A stretch of DNA of 27,066 bases from Rhodoferax sp. UBA5149 (lineage in GTDB: Bacteria; Pseudomonadota; Gammaproteobacteria; Burkholderiales; Burkholderiaceae_C): assembly GCF_002413825.1 (NCBI RefSeq), contig NZ_DHXT01000150.1:32265-59330 (forward strand). Direction: 5' to 3'. The position numbers and the translations under genes were made by a program. Positions 7,114-16,292 of this stretch are shown here, one piece after another. The notes under the pieces are model-generated. The model searched no databases. It saw nothing but the letters and a program-made list of their open reading frames with translations, and was not told where the DNA came from. Each line of letters starts with the position of its first letter. The first letter of the stretch is position 1.

Positions 7114-9501
7114 ATGAAAACAAGCACTGTCGAAGTTGGCGAGCTGGTTTCCACCCTGAGTGCGGTGGGCGTCCAGCGGCAGCTATCGACGCTCCCCGGC
7201 GTTCATCACGCCGAAGTGAACTACGTCGCCGGCAGCGCCACCGTGCACTATGACGAAGCGCGAACCACCCTTGAAGCCATCCGGCAGCGCGTGGTCGATT
7301 GCGGTTACCACTGCCGCGGTGAACTCCTACCCGCCCATGTCTGCGATCCGGTGGACCACAAGACGACCGGAGATTCCCATGCAGACCACGCCGGTCATGG
7401 CTCGCACGGAGGGCACGTCGACTCGTCAGCCGACCACAAGACGCACGATAAGGCCGACATGATGCATGACATGGGCCATGCGCCAGGCATGTCTATGCAG
7501 GATATGGCAAGCGACATGCGCAACCGCTTCCTGGTGGCTCTGGTGTTTGCTGTTCCGGTCTTCCTGTACTCGCCGATGGGCAAGATGTTCGGCGACTTTC
7601 CGACGCCTTTCGGTCTGGATCGCAAACTCTTCCTCTTCATTGTCGCCACCGGTGCCATCGCCTATCCCGTATGGCCCTTCCTGGTCGCCGCCTGGCGGGC
7701 TGCCCGCAACAAGGTTGCCAACATGGCGACGCTGATCGTTCTCTCCGTTGGCACCGGCTATGTCTTCAGCGTGGGCGCCACCTTCTTCTACGAAGGGGAG
7801 GTGTTCTATGAAGCATCGGCCGTGTTGCTGGTGTTCATTCTGCTGGGCCACTGGTTGGAAATGCGTGCCCGCGCCGGTGCGTCGGACGCGATACGCGCGC
7901 TGATGGACCTGGCTCCGCCGATGGCCACGGTCATGCGCGGCGGCATCGAAACCAAGGTGCCTACTGCGGAGGTCGTCGCCGGAGAGATCGTCGTCATCAA
8001 GCCAGGCGACAAAATTCCGGTAGACGGCGAGATCACTGAAGGCAGCTCGCAAGTCGACGAGTCCATGTTGACCGGCGAATCGATGCCGGTCAAGAAGGTG
8101 CCTGGCAATCCCGTCATCGGCGCCACCATCAACAAGAGCGGCAGCTTTCGCTACAAGGCGACCAAGGTCGGTGCCGACACGGCGCTGGCGCAGATTGTCA
8201 AATTGGTCCAGGAAGCGCAGAACTCCAAGGCACCAGGCCAACTGCTGGCCGATCAGGCTTCGCAGTGGCTGGTGCTGGCAGCCATTGCCGCTGGGCTGCT
8301 CACCTTCGGCGTGTGGTTTTGGGTCATCGGCCAGCCCTTGCTGTTCGCGCTGACCCTGACGATCACGGTGTTCGTGATCGCCTGTCCCGACGCGCTTGGA
8401 TTGGCCACGCCGATGGCCATCATGGTCGGCACCGGGCTGGGGGCGATGAATGGCATCTTGTTCAAGAACGCCGCGGCACTGGAGAACGCCACCAAGCTGA
8501 CCGTTATTGTCTTCGACAAGACCGGCACGCTCACACTCGGGCAGCCCGAAGTGGTCGAGGTGGTGACGGCCCCTGGCGTCAGCGAAGCGCAGTTGCTGGC
8601 CGCCGCGGCAGCCGTCGAGAAGTTCTCGGAGCATCCGCTGGCGCAGGCGGTTCTCAAGCGCGCCGGCTCCGCCCCCACCGACGTCGCCACGGGCTTCAGC
8701 AATATCGATGGGCAGGGGGCGCGAGCCAACATCGGCGCAGATGTGGTTTTGCTGGGCAACCGCAAGCTGCTGCAGTCCGAAAACGTGAACCTCGATGCAC
8801 TGGCGGCAGAGGCCGCCAGGCTCGAAGGCGGTGGTCGCACGGTGGTCCATGTCGCCCGCGCGGGCAAGCTCATCGGCCTCATCGCCATCGCAGACGCGGT
8901 GCGCCCGACGTCGAAGGCGACGATCGCCAAGCTGCAGGAGCGGGGGGTCAAGGTGGCCATGCTGACCGGTGACAACCAGGCCACGGCCGAGCGCATTGGG
9001 AAGGAACTGGGCATCGACATCGTGCTGGCCGATGTGTTGCCCGGCCAGAAGGCGGCCAAGATCAAGGAACTGCAGGACCAGGGAAACAAGGTCGGCATGG
9101 TCGGCGACGGCATCAACGATGCACCGGCCCTGACCCAGGCGGACGTGGGATTTGCGATCGGCGCGGGCACCGACGTGGCAATGGAAAGCGCTCAGGTCGT
9201 GCTAATGAAGAGTGACCCTTACGACATCGTTGGCGCCATCGAACTGTCGCGCGCCACGCTGCGCAAGATGCACCAAAACCTGTGGTGGGCGGTGGGCTAC
9301 AACGTGATCGCCTTCCCGCTGGCGGCAGGTGTCTTTTATCCCTTCACCTTGTCCCCGGAAATTGCTGCACTGTCGATGTCGGGCAGTTCAGCAGTCGTGG
9401 CCATCAATGCGCTGATGCTCAAACGGACCAAGCTCGCCGGCATCAGACAAGCGGGATCACACGGCGCGCCGGTGGTCGCCGCGCAGGGTAGGGTAGGGTA
9501 A
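7114..9501 (+). CDS. CopB-like heavy-metal P-type ATPase with CPD motif
   Basis: The ATG at 7114, after AAGGAG, gives 795 residues. Residues 8-67 look like an HMA ferredoxin-fold domain, but its CxxC site reads Ser13-x-x-Ser16. Residues 80-125 are rich in His and Met (HADHAGHGSHGGH, MMHDMGHAPGMSM), as in CopB-type pumps. The catalytic core is intact: TGES (320-323), DKTGTLT with Asp468, SEHP and GDGINDAP. The transmembrane metal site reads Cys424-Pro-Asp426 in IACPDALGLATP, where CPC or CPH is normal. The last helices hold YNVIAFPLAAG and MSGSSAVVAINAL, closer to P1B-3 (CopB) than to CopA. It should drive ATP-dependent export of Cu or Ag to the periplasm. Metal choice is uncertain because of the CPD motif. 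Confidence 0.92.
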   Translation: MKTSTVEVGELVSTLSAVGVQRQLSTLPGVHHAEVNYVAGSATVHYDEARTTLEAIRQRVVDCGYHCRGELLPAHVCDPVDHKTTGDSHADHAGHGSHGGHVDSSADHKTHDKADMMHDMGHAPGMSMQDMASDMRNRFLVALVFAVPVFLYSPMGKMFGDFPTPFGLDRKLFLFIVATGAIAYPVWPFLVAAWRAARNKVANMATLIVLSVGTGYVFSVGATFFYEGEVFYEASAVLLVFILLGHWLEMRARAGASDAIRALMDLAPPMATVMRGGIETKVPTAEVVAGEIVVIKPGDKIPVDGEITEGSSQVDESMLTGESMPVKKVPGNPVIGATINKSGSFRYKATKVGADTALAQIVKLVQEAQNSKAPGQLLADQASQWLVLAAIAAGLLTFGVWFWVIGQPLLFALTLTITVFVIACPDALGLATPMAIMVGTGLGAMNGILFKNAAALENATKLTVIVFDKTGTLTLGQPEVVEVVTAPGVSEAQLLAAAAAVEKFSEHPLAQAVLKRAGSAPTDVATGFSNIDGQGARANIGADVVLLGNRKLLQSENVNLDALAAEAARLEGGGRTVVHVARAGKLIGLIAIADAVRPTSKATIAKLQERGVKVAMLTGDNQATAERIGKELGIDIVLADVLPGQKAAKIKELQDQGNKVGMVGDGINDAPALTQADVGFAIGAGTDVAMESAQVVLMKSDPYDIVGAIELSRATLRKMHQNLWWAVGYNVIAFPLAAGVFYPFTLSPEIAALSMSGSSAVVAINALMLKRTKLAGIRQAGSHGAPVVAAQGRVG

Positions 9502-9505
9502 GGTA
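9485..9505 (+). repeat. GGGTA pentanucleotide tract at the ATPase stop codon
   Basis: Three exact GGGTA units (9486-9500) and a decayed fourth (AGGTA) span the last codons and the TAA of the ATPase gene. Because the unit is not a multiple of three, a change in copy number would alter the C-terminal tail. Confidence 0.6.
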
Positions 9506-9612
9506 AAGCTGTACTGCAGATAAGTTTGTACCGGTTCCGGATCGGTTGCCCCCGGAGTCGACTCTGCAACACCATGGTGGCAACCATTGGCATGATGATA
9601 TGGAGGTGGAAC

Positions 9613-9795
9613 ATGATGATCGATCCAGTATGCAAGATGAAGGTGGAGCCAGACAAGGCAGCGGCTAAGGAAGAACATGCCGGGCAGATCTATTATTTTT
9701 GCTCGGAAATATGTCACAAGTCGTTTGTCGCTGAACCGGAAAAGTACATCAGCGGTGGCGCACCGGCCGACCACGCGTGCTGCGGTGGGCACTGA
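9613..9795 (+). CDS. YHS-domain protein
   Basis: This 60-residue protein begins MMIDPVCKMKV and contains IYYFCSEICHKSFVAEPEKYI, the complete YHS (TRASH-like) metal-binding fold with Cys at about 7, 30 and 34. The tail ADHACCGGH adds two Cys and two His. The start at 9613 is fixed by a strong GGAGG at 9602-9606. YHS modules bind Cu, Ag or other soft metals and occur fused to P-type ATPases; here one stands alone 111 bp after the ATPase gene. It is probably a cytoplasmic metal-binding partner of that pump. Confidence 0.88.
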   Translation: MMIDPVCKMKVEPDKAAAKEEHAGQIYYFCSEICHKSFVAEPEKYISGGAPADHACCGGH

Positions 9796-9902
9796 CAGGT
9801 AAGGCTGGCCAGACCTTCGCCGGATCAGAGCAGATGCCACAGCGTGCATCAAAGCGACGACAGACGAACCGCCATGCGCAAGCCAACACAGGGGAAACTC
9901 AA

Positions 9903-10535
9903 ATGACCATAACGCCGCAATTTGACATGAAGAAGGTCACCACACCGCTATTGCTTCATATGCTGGGCCAGGAGCTGCGATTTCCGAGACTATTTCTTCT
10001 ACAACGCAAGCTCACGCTGAATCGTTTCAAAAAGACGATAGACCCACGGTTTCCTCGCGAGCTGATCGATCTGGCGGCGTTACCGGCTTGGGTCTATTTG
10101 AATCTCAAGGAGAAAATAGGCCAACGCAAGGCGTTCGAGATCATGCGTGTCGCACTGTTGACGGGCGGCACGGCGGCGCAGAACCTGCAGTTCGATACCG
10201 TTCACAAGGAACGGAACTTCCGGAATTTCGCGGATCTGGAGCTAGAGAACAACCGCACTGGCCTGGTTCGCTGGAATAAGATGGAAGTCGTGGAACGTAC
10301 GGATCGGCGGTTCGAGATCAAGATCACGCGCTGCATGTTCCATGAATTTGCGGTCCACCTGGGCATTCCCGAGATGACGCCCATTGTCTGCCAGATCGAT
10401 AACGCGATGTTCAATTCCTACCTACCCGACGAAATGACGTTTGATCGCGGTGGCATGGGGCGCCGGATTTCGGATGGCCAGAACGAATGCAATTTCGTCT
10501 GGGAATTGCGCCAGCGGCCGCAACCGCTCGCGTAA
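9903..10535 (+). CDS. L-2-amino-thiazoline-4-carboxylate hydrolase-like protein
   Basis: This 210-residue protein starts at ATG 9903 after AGGGGAA. It has no signal peptide. The C-terminal half has the pattern I associate with the ATC-hydrolase family (Pfam ATC_hydrolase): C144 in ITRCMFHEFA, C163-x-x-D166 in VCQID, and the terminal F-x-R-x-x-x-x-x-x-ISDGQNECNFVW segment with C196. Characterised ATC hydrolases open a thiazoline ring in cysteine-forming pathways, but most members have no proven substrate. Its presence among copper genes might point to thiol or cysteine supply, or simply a conserved Cys-rich fold. The gene is 107 bp from the YHS gene, in the same orientation. Confidence 0.7.
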   Translation: MTITPQFDMKKVTTPLLLHMLGQELRFPRLFLLQRKLTLNRFKKTIDPRFPRELIDLAALPAWVYLNLKEKIGQRKAFEIMRVALLTGGTAAQNLQFDTVHKERNFRNFADLELENNRTGLVRWNKMEVVERTDRRFEIKITRCMFHEFAVHLGIPEMTPIVCQIDNAMFNSYLPDEMTFDRGGMGRRISDGQNECNFVWELRQRPQPLA

Positions 10536-10708
10536 GGACGGTTTGGTCTGAATCCTGCGTGAGCCGCCCCTGGTGGGCAAGTTTTCAAGAGGACTCGAAC
10601 GGAGATGAATAGGGCCACCATCAATCCCGTGGAGGCTGGCGCCGCACAGGAACTGGACACCTACCCACCTTCGCACTAGCATCGCTGAACTTTAACGGAG
10701 AAATCGAC

Positions 10709-11341
10709 ATGCGCAAATTGCTTACTTTACTTTTGGCATTGCTGGCGCTTGGCCTGGGCGGCTGCGGCTACAACACATTTCAAACCACGGACGAGCAAGT
10801 CAAGGCGAGTTGGTCGGAGGTCGTCAACCAGTACCAGCGCCGCGCGGACCTGGTCCCCAATCTCGTCAACACCGTCAAGGGCGAGGCGAAGTTCGAGCAG
10901 GACACCCTGACCAAGGTGATCGAAGCGCGCTCAAAAGCCACCTCCATCCAGGCCACACCGGAACTGATTAACGACCCGGCGGCATTCCAGAAATTCCAGC
11001 AAGCGCAGGGTGAGTTGACGGGGGCGCTGTCGAGGCTGATGGTGGTTTCAGAGAACTATCCGACCCTCAGAGCCAACCAGGGTTTCCGGGACCTGCAGGC
11101 CCAGTTGGAAGGGACCGAGAACCGCATCACGGTGGCGCGCAACCGCTACATCAAGTCGGTGCAGGACTACAACGTGACGGTGCGATCCTTTCCCTCCAAT
11201 TTGACCGCAATGGTGTTTGGGTACAAGCAAAAGGCCAACTTCACGGTTGACAACGAAAAGGAAATCTCCAGGCCGCCGAGCGTCAGCTTTGACGCCGCAC
11301 CCGTGCAGCCCAAAGACGGTGCGTCAGGAGCGGCCAAGTGA
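10709..11341 (+). CDS. lemA: LemA family lipoprotein
   Basis: This 210-residue protein has a lipoprotein signal (hydrophobic 4-16, lipobox LGGC with Cys19). LemA hallmarks follow: YNTFQTTDEQVKASWSEV, then NQYQRRADLVPNLVNTVKG at about 40-60, then coiled helical segments with RLMVVSENYPTLRANQGFRDL and the GTENRITVARNRY motif. Length is typical. An AACGGAG ribosome site precedes the ATG. The GTG start of the next gene overlaps its stop by 4 bp, so it is co-translated with the TPM-domain gene. LemA-TPM pairs are widespread envelope proteins of unclear function, linked in some bacteria to envelope stress and photosystem or respiratory-complex repair. Confidence 0.93.
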   Translation: MRKLLTLLLALLALGLGGCGYNTFQTTDEQVKASWSEVVNQYQRRADLVPNLVNTVKGEAKFEQDTLTKVIEARSKATSIQATPELINDPAAFQKFQQAQGELTGALSRLMVVSENYPTLRANQGFRDLQAQLEGTENRITVARNRYIKSVQDYNVTVRSFPSNLTAMVFGYKQKANFTVDNEKEISRPPSVSFDAAPVQPKDGASGAAK

Positions 11342-12192
11342 TCACACCGAGGACTGCGAGAGGGGTAGCCAGAGCTTTGCTGCTTGCCGTCACGCTTTGC
11401 TGGGCCTTCTTTGCCGGGGCACAGGTTTCCGTTCCGCCCTTGAGAGGGCATGTCACCGACCAGACCGGCACCCTCACCGAAGAGCAGAAGGCCTCCCTGG
11501 AGCAAACCTTGACCGCGCTTGAGGCCAGGAAAGGCAGTCAGTTGGCTGTCCTGATGCTGGCGTCGACAGCGCCGCAAGCCATCGAACAATACGCCTTGCG
11601 TGTTGCGGAGCAATGGAAGCTCGGCCGAAAGAAGGTCGACGACGGCGCCATCCTGGTCGTTGCCAAAGACGACCGTACGGTGCGTATCGAGGTGGGATAC
11701 GGCCTGGAGGGGGCGCTCAACGATGCCACCAGCAAGCGCATCATCAGCGAAACCATCGTGCCGCGATTCAAGAGCCAAGACTTCTATGGCGGCATTGCGG
11801 CCGGAATAGGGCAAATCATCCGTGTCATTGATGGCGAGCCCCTACCGGAACCCGCCCGTCAGCCTGCGGGAAACATCGGGGATGTTCGTCAGTACGCACC
11901 CATTCTCTTCATTCTCGCCCTTGCGGTGGGTGGCGTGCTGCGCGCCGCATTGGGCCGAGTCCCTGGCGCGCTGGTCGCTGGCGGCGCTGTAGCGGTAATT
12001 GCCTGGTTCTTTGTGGGCGCCCTATCCATCGCGTTGGTCGCTGGGGTGATCGCGCTATTCGTTACGCTGCTGGGTGGTGGCATGGGCGGGCGTGGACTTG
12101 GCGGTTACTACGGCGGAGGTGGCCGAGGCAGTGGTGGCTTCAGCGGCGGCGGCGGAGGTTTCGGTGGCGGCGGTGCGTCGGGGAGATGGTAG
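11338..12192 (+). CDS. TPM-domain membrane protein (YgcG-like)
   Basis: This 284-residue protein starts at a GTG overlapping lemA's stop. It has a signal peptide to about 29 (AGA-Q), then a TPM domain at about 36-160: VTDQTGTLTEEQKASLEQTL, the VAEQWKLGRKKVDDGAILVVAKDDRTVRIEVGYGLEG core and the NDATSKRIISETIVPRFKSQDFYGGI end. After it come two membrane segments (about 185-200 and 208-243) and a Gly-rich tail of about 35 residues ending FGGGGASGRW. This is the usual LemA partner layout, with the TPM domain in the periplasm. Confidence 0.92.
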   Translation: MITPRTARGVARALLLAVTLCWAFFAGAQVSVPPLRGHVTDQTGTLTEEQKASLEQTLTALEARKGSQLAVLMLASTAPQAIEQYALRVAEQWKLGRKKVDDGAILVVAKDDRTVRIEVGYGLEGALNDATSKRIISETIVPRFKSQDFYGGIAAGIGQIIRVIDGEPLPEPARQPAGNIGDVRQYAPILFILALAVGGVLRAALGRVPGALVAGGAVAVIAWFFVGALSIALVAGVIALFVTLLGGGMGGRGLGGYYGGGGRGSGGFSGGGGGFGGGGASGRW

Positions 12193-12194
12193 TC

Positions 12195-12692
12195 ATGGAT
12201 ATCAAACGCATTGTGAGACATTTGCTGGCGACCCGTGGACAGGTCAGACGGGCCTTTTCCCGCAGCACCTTGATGATGATCGAGAAAACGATCAAAGCCA
12301 GCGAGACCGCCCATGTCGGAGAAATCCGTTTCGCGGTGGAGGGTGCGCTGGACGGCGTGCCACTGTTCAAGGGGCAGTCGGCCAGAGCGCGCGCGATTGA
12401 AGTTTTTTCGCAACTGCGCGTGTGGGACACGCAACACAACAATGGCTTGCTGATTTACGTGCTGCTCGCCGATCGGGCGGTGGAGATTGTTGCTGATCGC
12501 GGGATTGACGCCAAGGTGAGCGCGCAAGAATGGAACAAAGTGTGTCACCAGATGGAGGCCGCCTTCAAACAAGCGAACTATGAAGGTGGCGTGGTCAGCG
12601 GCGTGCAGGCGGTGACGCAGCATTTGGTGGAACATTTTCCCGCTGACGGTCGCAGCCGCAATGAATTGCCGGACAAACCGGTGCTGCTCTGA
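12195..12692 (+). CDS. second TPM-domain protein
   Basis: This 165-residue protein carries a TPM domain without signal peptide or Gly tail: ASETAHVGEIRFAVEGALDG, RARAIEVFSQLRVWDTQHNNGLLIYVLLADRAVEIVADRGID, then a C-terminal helix pair. ATGs at 12186 and 12195 are both in frame; GGGAG directly abuts the first, so 12195 has the better spacing. It follows the first TPM gene by 2 bp and completes the common LemA-TPM-TPM trio. Without a signal peptide it would sit on the cytoplasmic side unless the first 30 residues (with LMMIEKTIKA) act as an anchor. Confidence 0.9.
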   Translation: MDIKRIVRHLLATRGQVRRAFSRSTLMMIEKTIKASETAHVGEIRFAVEGALDGVPLFKGQSARARAIEVFSQLRVWDTQHNNGLLIYVLLADRAVEIVADRGIDAKVSAQEWNKVCHQMEAAFKQANYEGGVVSGVQAVTQHLVEHFPADGRSRNELPDKPVLL

Positions 12693-12863
12693 GGCCAGCA
12701 ACGACGGACCGGGTGATGCGTAGGGTCTGGGTGAGAGCTGGTCCCGCTTTCTGGAACAGTATTCCCCGATTTGTTTCGTTTCAGCAAGGGTGTGTGTGAT
12801 GCCGCACAGACGTTGGCAGGACGCCCACGTAAATTGACTTCGATGTTTTACCGGAGAAAATTT

Positions 12864-13067
12864 ATGAAGACCTTGCTTTCTATGGCTGCTGGCATGACAT
12901 CGCTGCTTAGCAGCGGCGCCTCGTTCGCGCAAAACGGAAACATGATGAACGGCGGCACATGGGGTGTCGGTTCGATGGGCGAATACGGCGGGATATGGGT
13001 GCCGATTTTGCTTGTCATCGTGGTTGTCGGCTTCGTCGCATGGATCGTCAAGCGAGGCGGCAAGTAA
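12864..13067 (+). CDS. 67-residue membrane protein, function unknown
   Basis: The start at 12864 follows CCGGAG at a proper distance. Residues 1-22 look like a signal peptide (ending SFA-Q), then a short Asn/Met/Gly-rich stretch (NGNMMNGGTWGVGSMGEYGG), then one membrane helix (IWVPILLVIVVVGFVAWIV) and a basic end KRGGK. Small proteins of this kind often occur between copper genes in Burkholderiales. The Met residues in the periplasmic loop could touch Cu(I), but there is no recognised domain. Confidence 0.7.
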   Translation: MKTLLSMAAGMTSLLSSGASFAQNGNMMNGGTWGVGSMGEYGGIWVPILLVIVVVGFVAWIVKRGGK

Positions 13068-13101
13068 TACGGCGCCCGACCTGACGCCAAGCTCAAACAC
13101 G

Positions 13102-13127
13102 CGAGCTGCCTCATGAGACGCAGCTCG
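13102..13127 (+). other. intergenic hairpin before the DUF302 gene
   Basis: CGAGCTGC (13102-13109) and GCAGCTCG (13120-13127) form an 8-bp perfect stem; the loop CTCATGAGAC is itself nearly palindromic. No T-tract follows. It may be a processing or stabilising hairpin between the small membrane protein and DUF302 genes, or a weak terminator. Confidence 0.5.
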
Positions 13128-13157
13128 GGCAATTAACAATTCTGGAAGGAACTGACC

Positions 13158-13607
13158 ATGACCCCTAGCGACCGAACATCAACACCCCCCGCGAGCGACG
13201 CAAGGCCTGCATCCACGCCCTACGGATTTCACGCCCATCTTGGCAAGACCGACTTCACCGCTGCGGTTGAGCGCGTGACTGCCGCCCTGAAGACGGAGGG
13301 TTTCGGCGTCTTGACCGAGATCGACGTGCAGGCGACGATGAAGAACAAGTTGAACATCGACGTTCCAGCGCATCGCATTCTGGGCGCCTGCAACCCGCCG
13401 CTGGCGCACCGCGCGCTGACGGCGGAACCCGATATCGGCCTGCTGCTGCCGTGCAATGTTGCAGTGCGCCAGGATGGCGGCGGCGAGGTGACGGTCGGCT
13501 TCATCGACCCGATAGCGATGCTGCAAATGACCGACAACCCGGAGGTGGCCCGGGTGGCGCAAGAGGCCCGCGAACGGCTGCAGCGGGTGTGCGCCGCCCT
13601 GGCCTGA
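13158..13607 (+). CDS. DUF302 domain protein
   Basis: This 149-residue protein starts after GGAAGGAAC. After a disordered Pro/Ser/Thr-rich start it has the DUF302 core: [69 protein letters not shown], including the conserved GACNP and LLPCNV Cys residues. DUF302 proteins bind soft ligands or metals in some structures; the function is not settled. It is 13 bp upstream of the CPC-type copper ATPase gene and presumably in its operon, suggesting a cytoplasmic metal-related partner. Confidence 0.9.
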   Translation: MTPSDRTSTPPASDARPASTPYGFHAHLGKTDFTAAVERVTAALKTEGFGVLTEIDVQATMKNKLNIDVPAHRILGACNPPLAHRALTAEPDIGLLLPCNVAVRQDGGGEVTVGFIDPIAMLQMTDNPEVARVAQEARERLQRVCAALA

Positions 13608-13620
13608 AAAGAACAAGTCC

Positions 13621-15795
<2,175 letters not shown>

Positions 15796-15797
15796 AA

Positions 15798-15855
15798 ATA
15801 ACAAAAATGTAATTTGGCGGTCAGCTAGCCGTCGGGGCGAGTCGTGCAAACTGTG
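15798..15855 (+). promoter_or_regulatory. candidate CusR box C and promoter of cusFCBA
   Basis: The box is ATAACA-AAAA-TGTAAT at 15798-15813, followed 11 bp later by GGTCAG. GCAAACTGTG at 15846-15855 begins exactly 48 bp after the box start, as in copy B. It sits 3 bp after the stop of the copper ATPase gene and 32-90 bp before the cusF start, so cusFCBA has its own regulated promoter in addition to read-through. Confidence 0.6.
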
Positions 15856-15886
15856 CTCATTGCATCCAACCCCAGGAGAAAACCCC

Positions 15887-16234
15887 ATGAGGACTTTCAT
15901 TGCCCCCGCGCTCATCGTGCTGGCCAGCGCCGGCTTTTCCATGCAGGCCATGGCCCAAACAGACCACAGCCCTCACGGCGGCCCCGCCGCGATGCAGATG
16001 GCCGCCGCCGAAACGCCGCTGGCCGAGGGCGTGGTGAAGAAAATCGACAAGTCCACGGGACGGGTCACCTTGTCGCACGGTCCCCTGCCCAGCGGCATGC
16101 CGGCAATGACCATGGCCTACCGCGTCAAGGATGTGGCCTGGCTCGATCAAATGAAGGAAGGACAGAAAATCCGCTTTGCCACCGACCCCGCCAGCGGCGG
16201 CATGACGGTGGTGCGCTTCGAGCCGGTAAAGTAA
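15887..16234 (+). CDS. cusF: periplasmic CusF-like copper-binding protein
   Basis: This 115-residue protein starts at 15887 after CCAGGAGAA. The signal peptide ends MQAMA-Q at 23. The mature part has a His/Met-rich linker (DHSPHGG, MQM) and a CusF OB-fold: EGVVKKIDKSTGRVTLSHGPLPSGMPAMTMAY. His64, Met74 and Met76 match the CusF copper ligands; Met71 takes the place of the Trp that forms a cation-pi contact with Cu(I) in E. coli CusF. It probably carries Cu(I)/Ag(I) to CusB. The cusC gene follows by 58 bp. Confidence 0.92.
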   Translation: MRTFIAPALIVLASAGFSMQAMAQTDHSPHGGPAAMQMAAAETPLAEGVVKKIDKSTGRVTLSHGPLPSGMPAMTMAYRVKDVAWLDQMKEGQKIRFATDPASGGMTVVRFEPVK

Positions 16235-16292
16235 GTCACCCAGGCTCGCCGACCTGGCCGGCCGGATTCGGACAATCAACAGGGACTTTCGC

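Noticed and set aside
7426..8850. 474-residue minus-strand ORF opposite the CPD ATPase gene
   Set aside because: It is a shadow of a highly conserved pump gene, as commonly occurs in GC-rich DNA.
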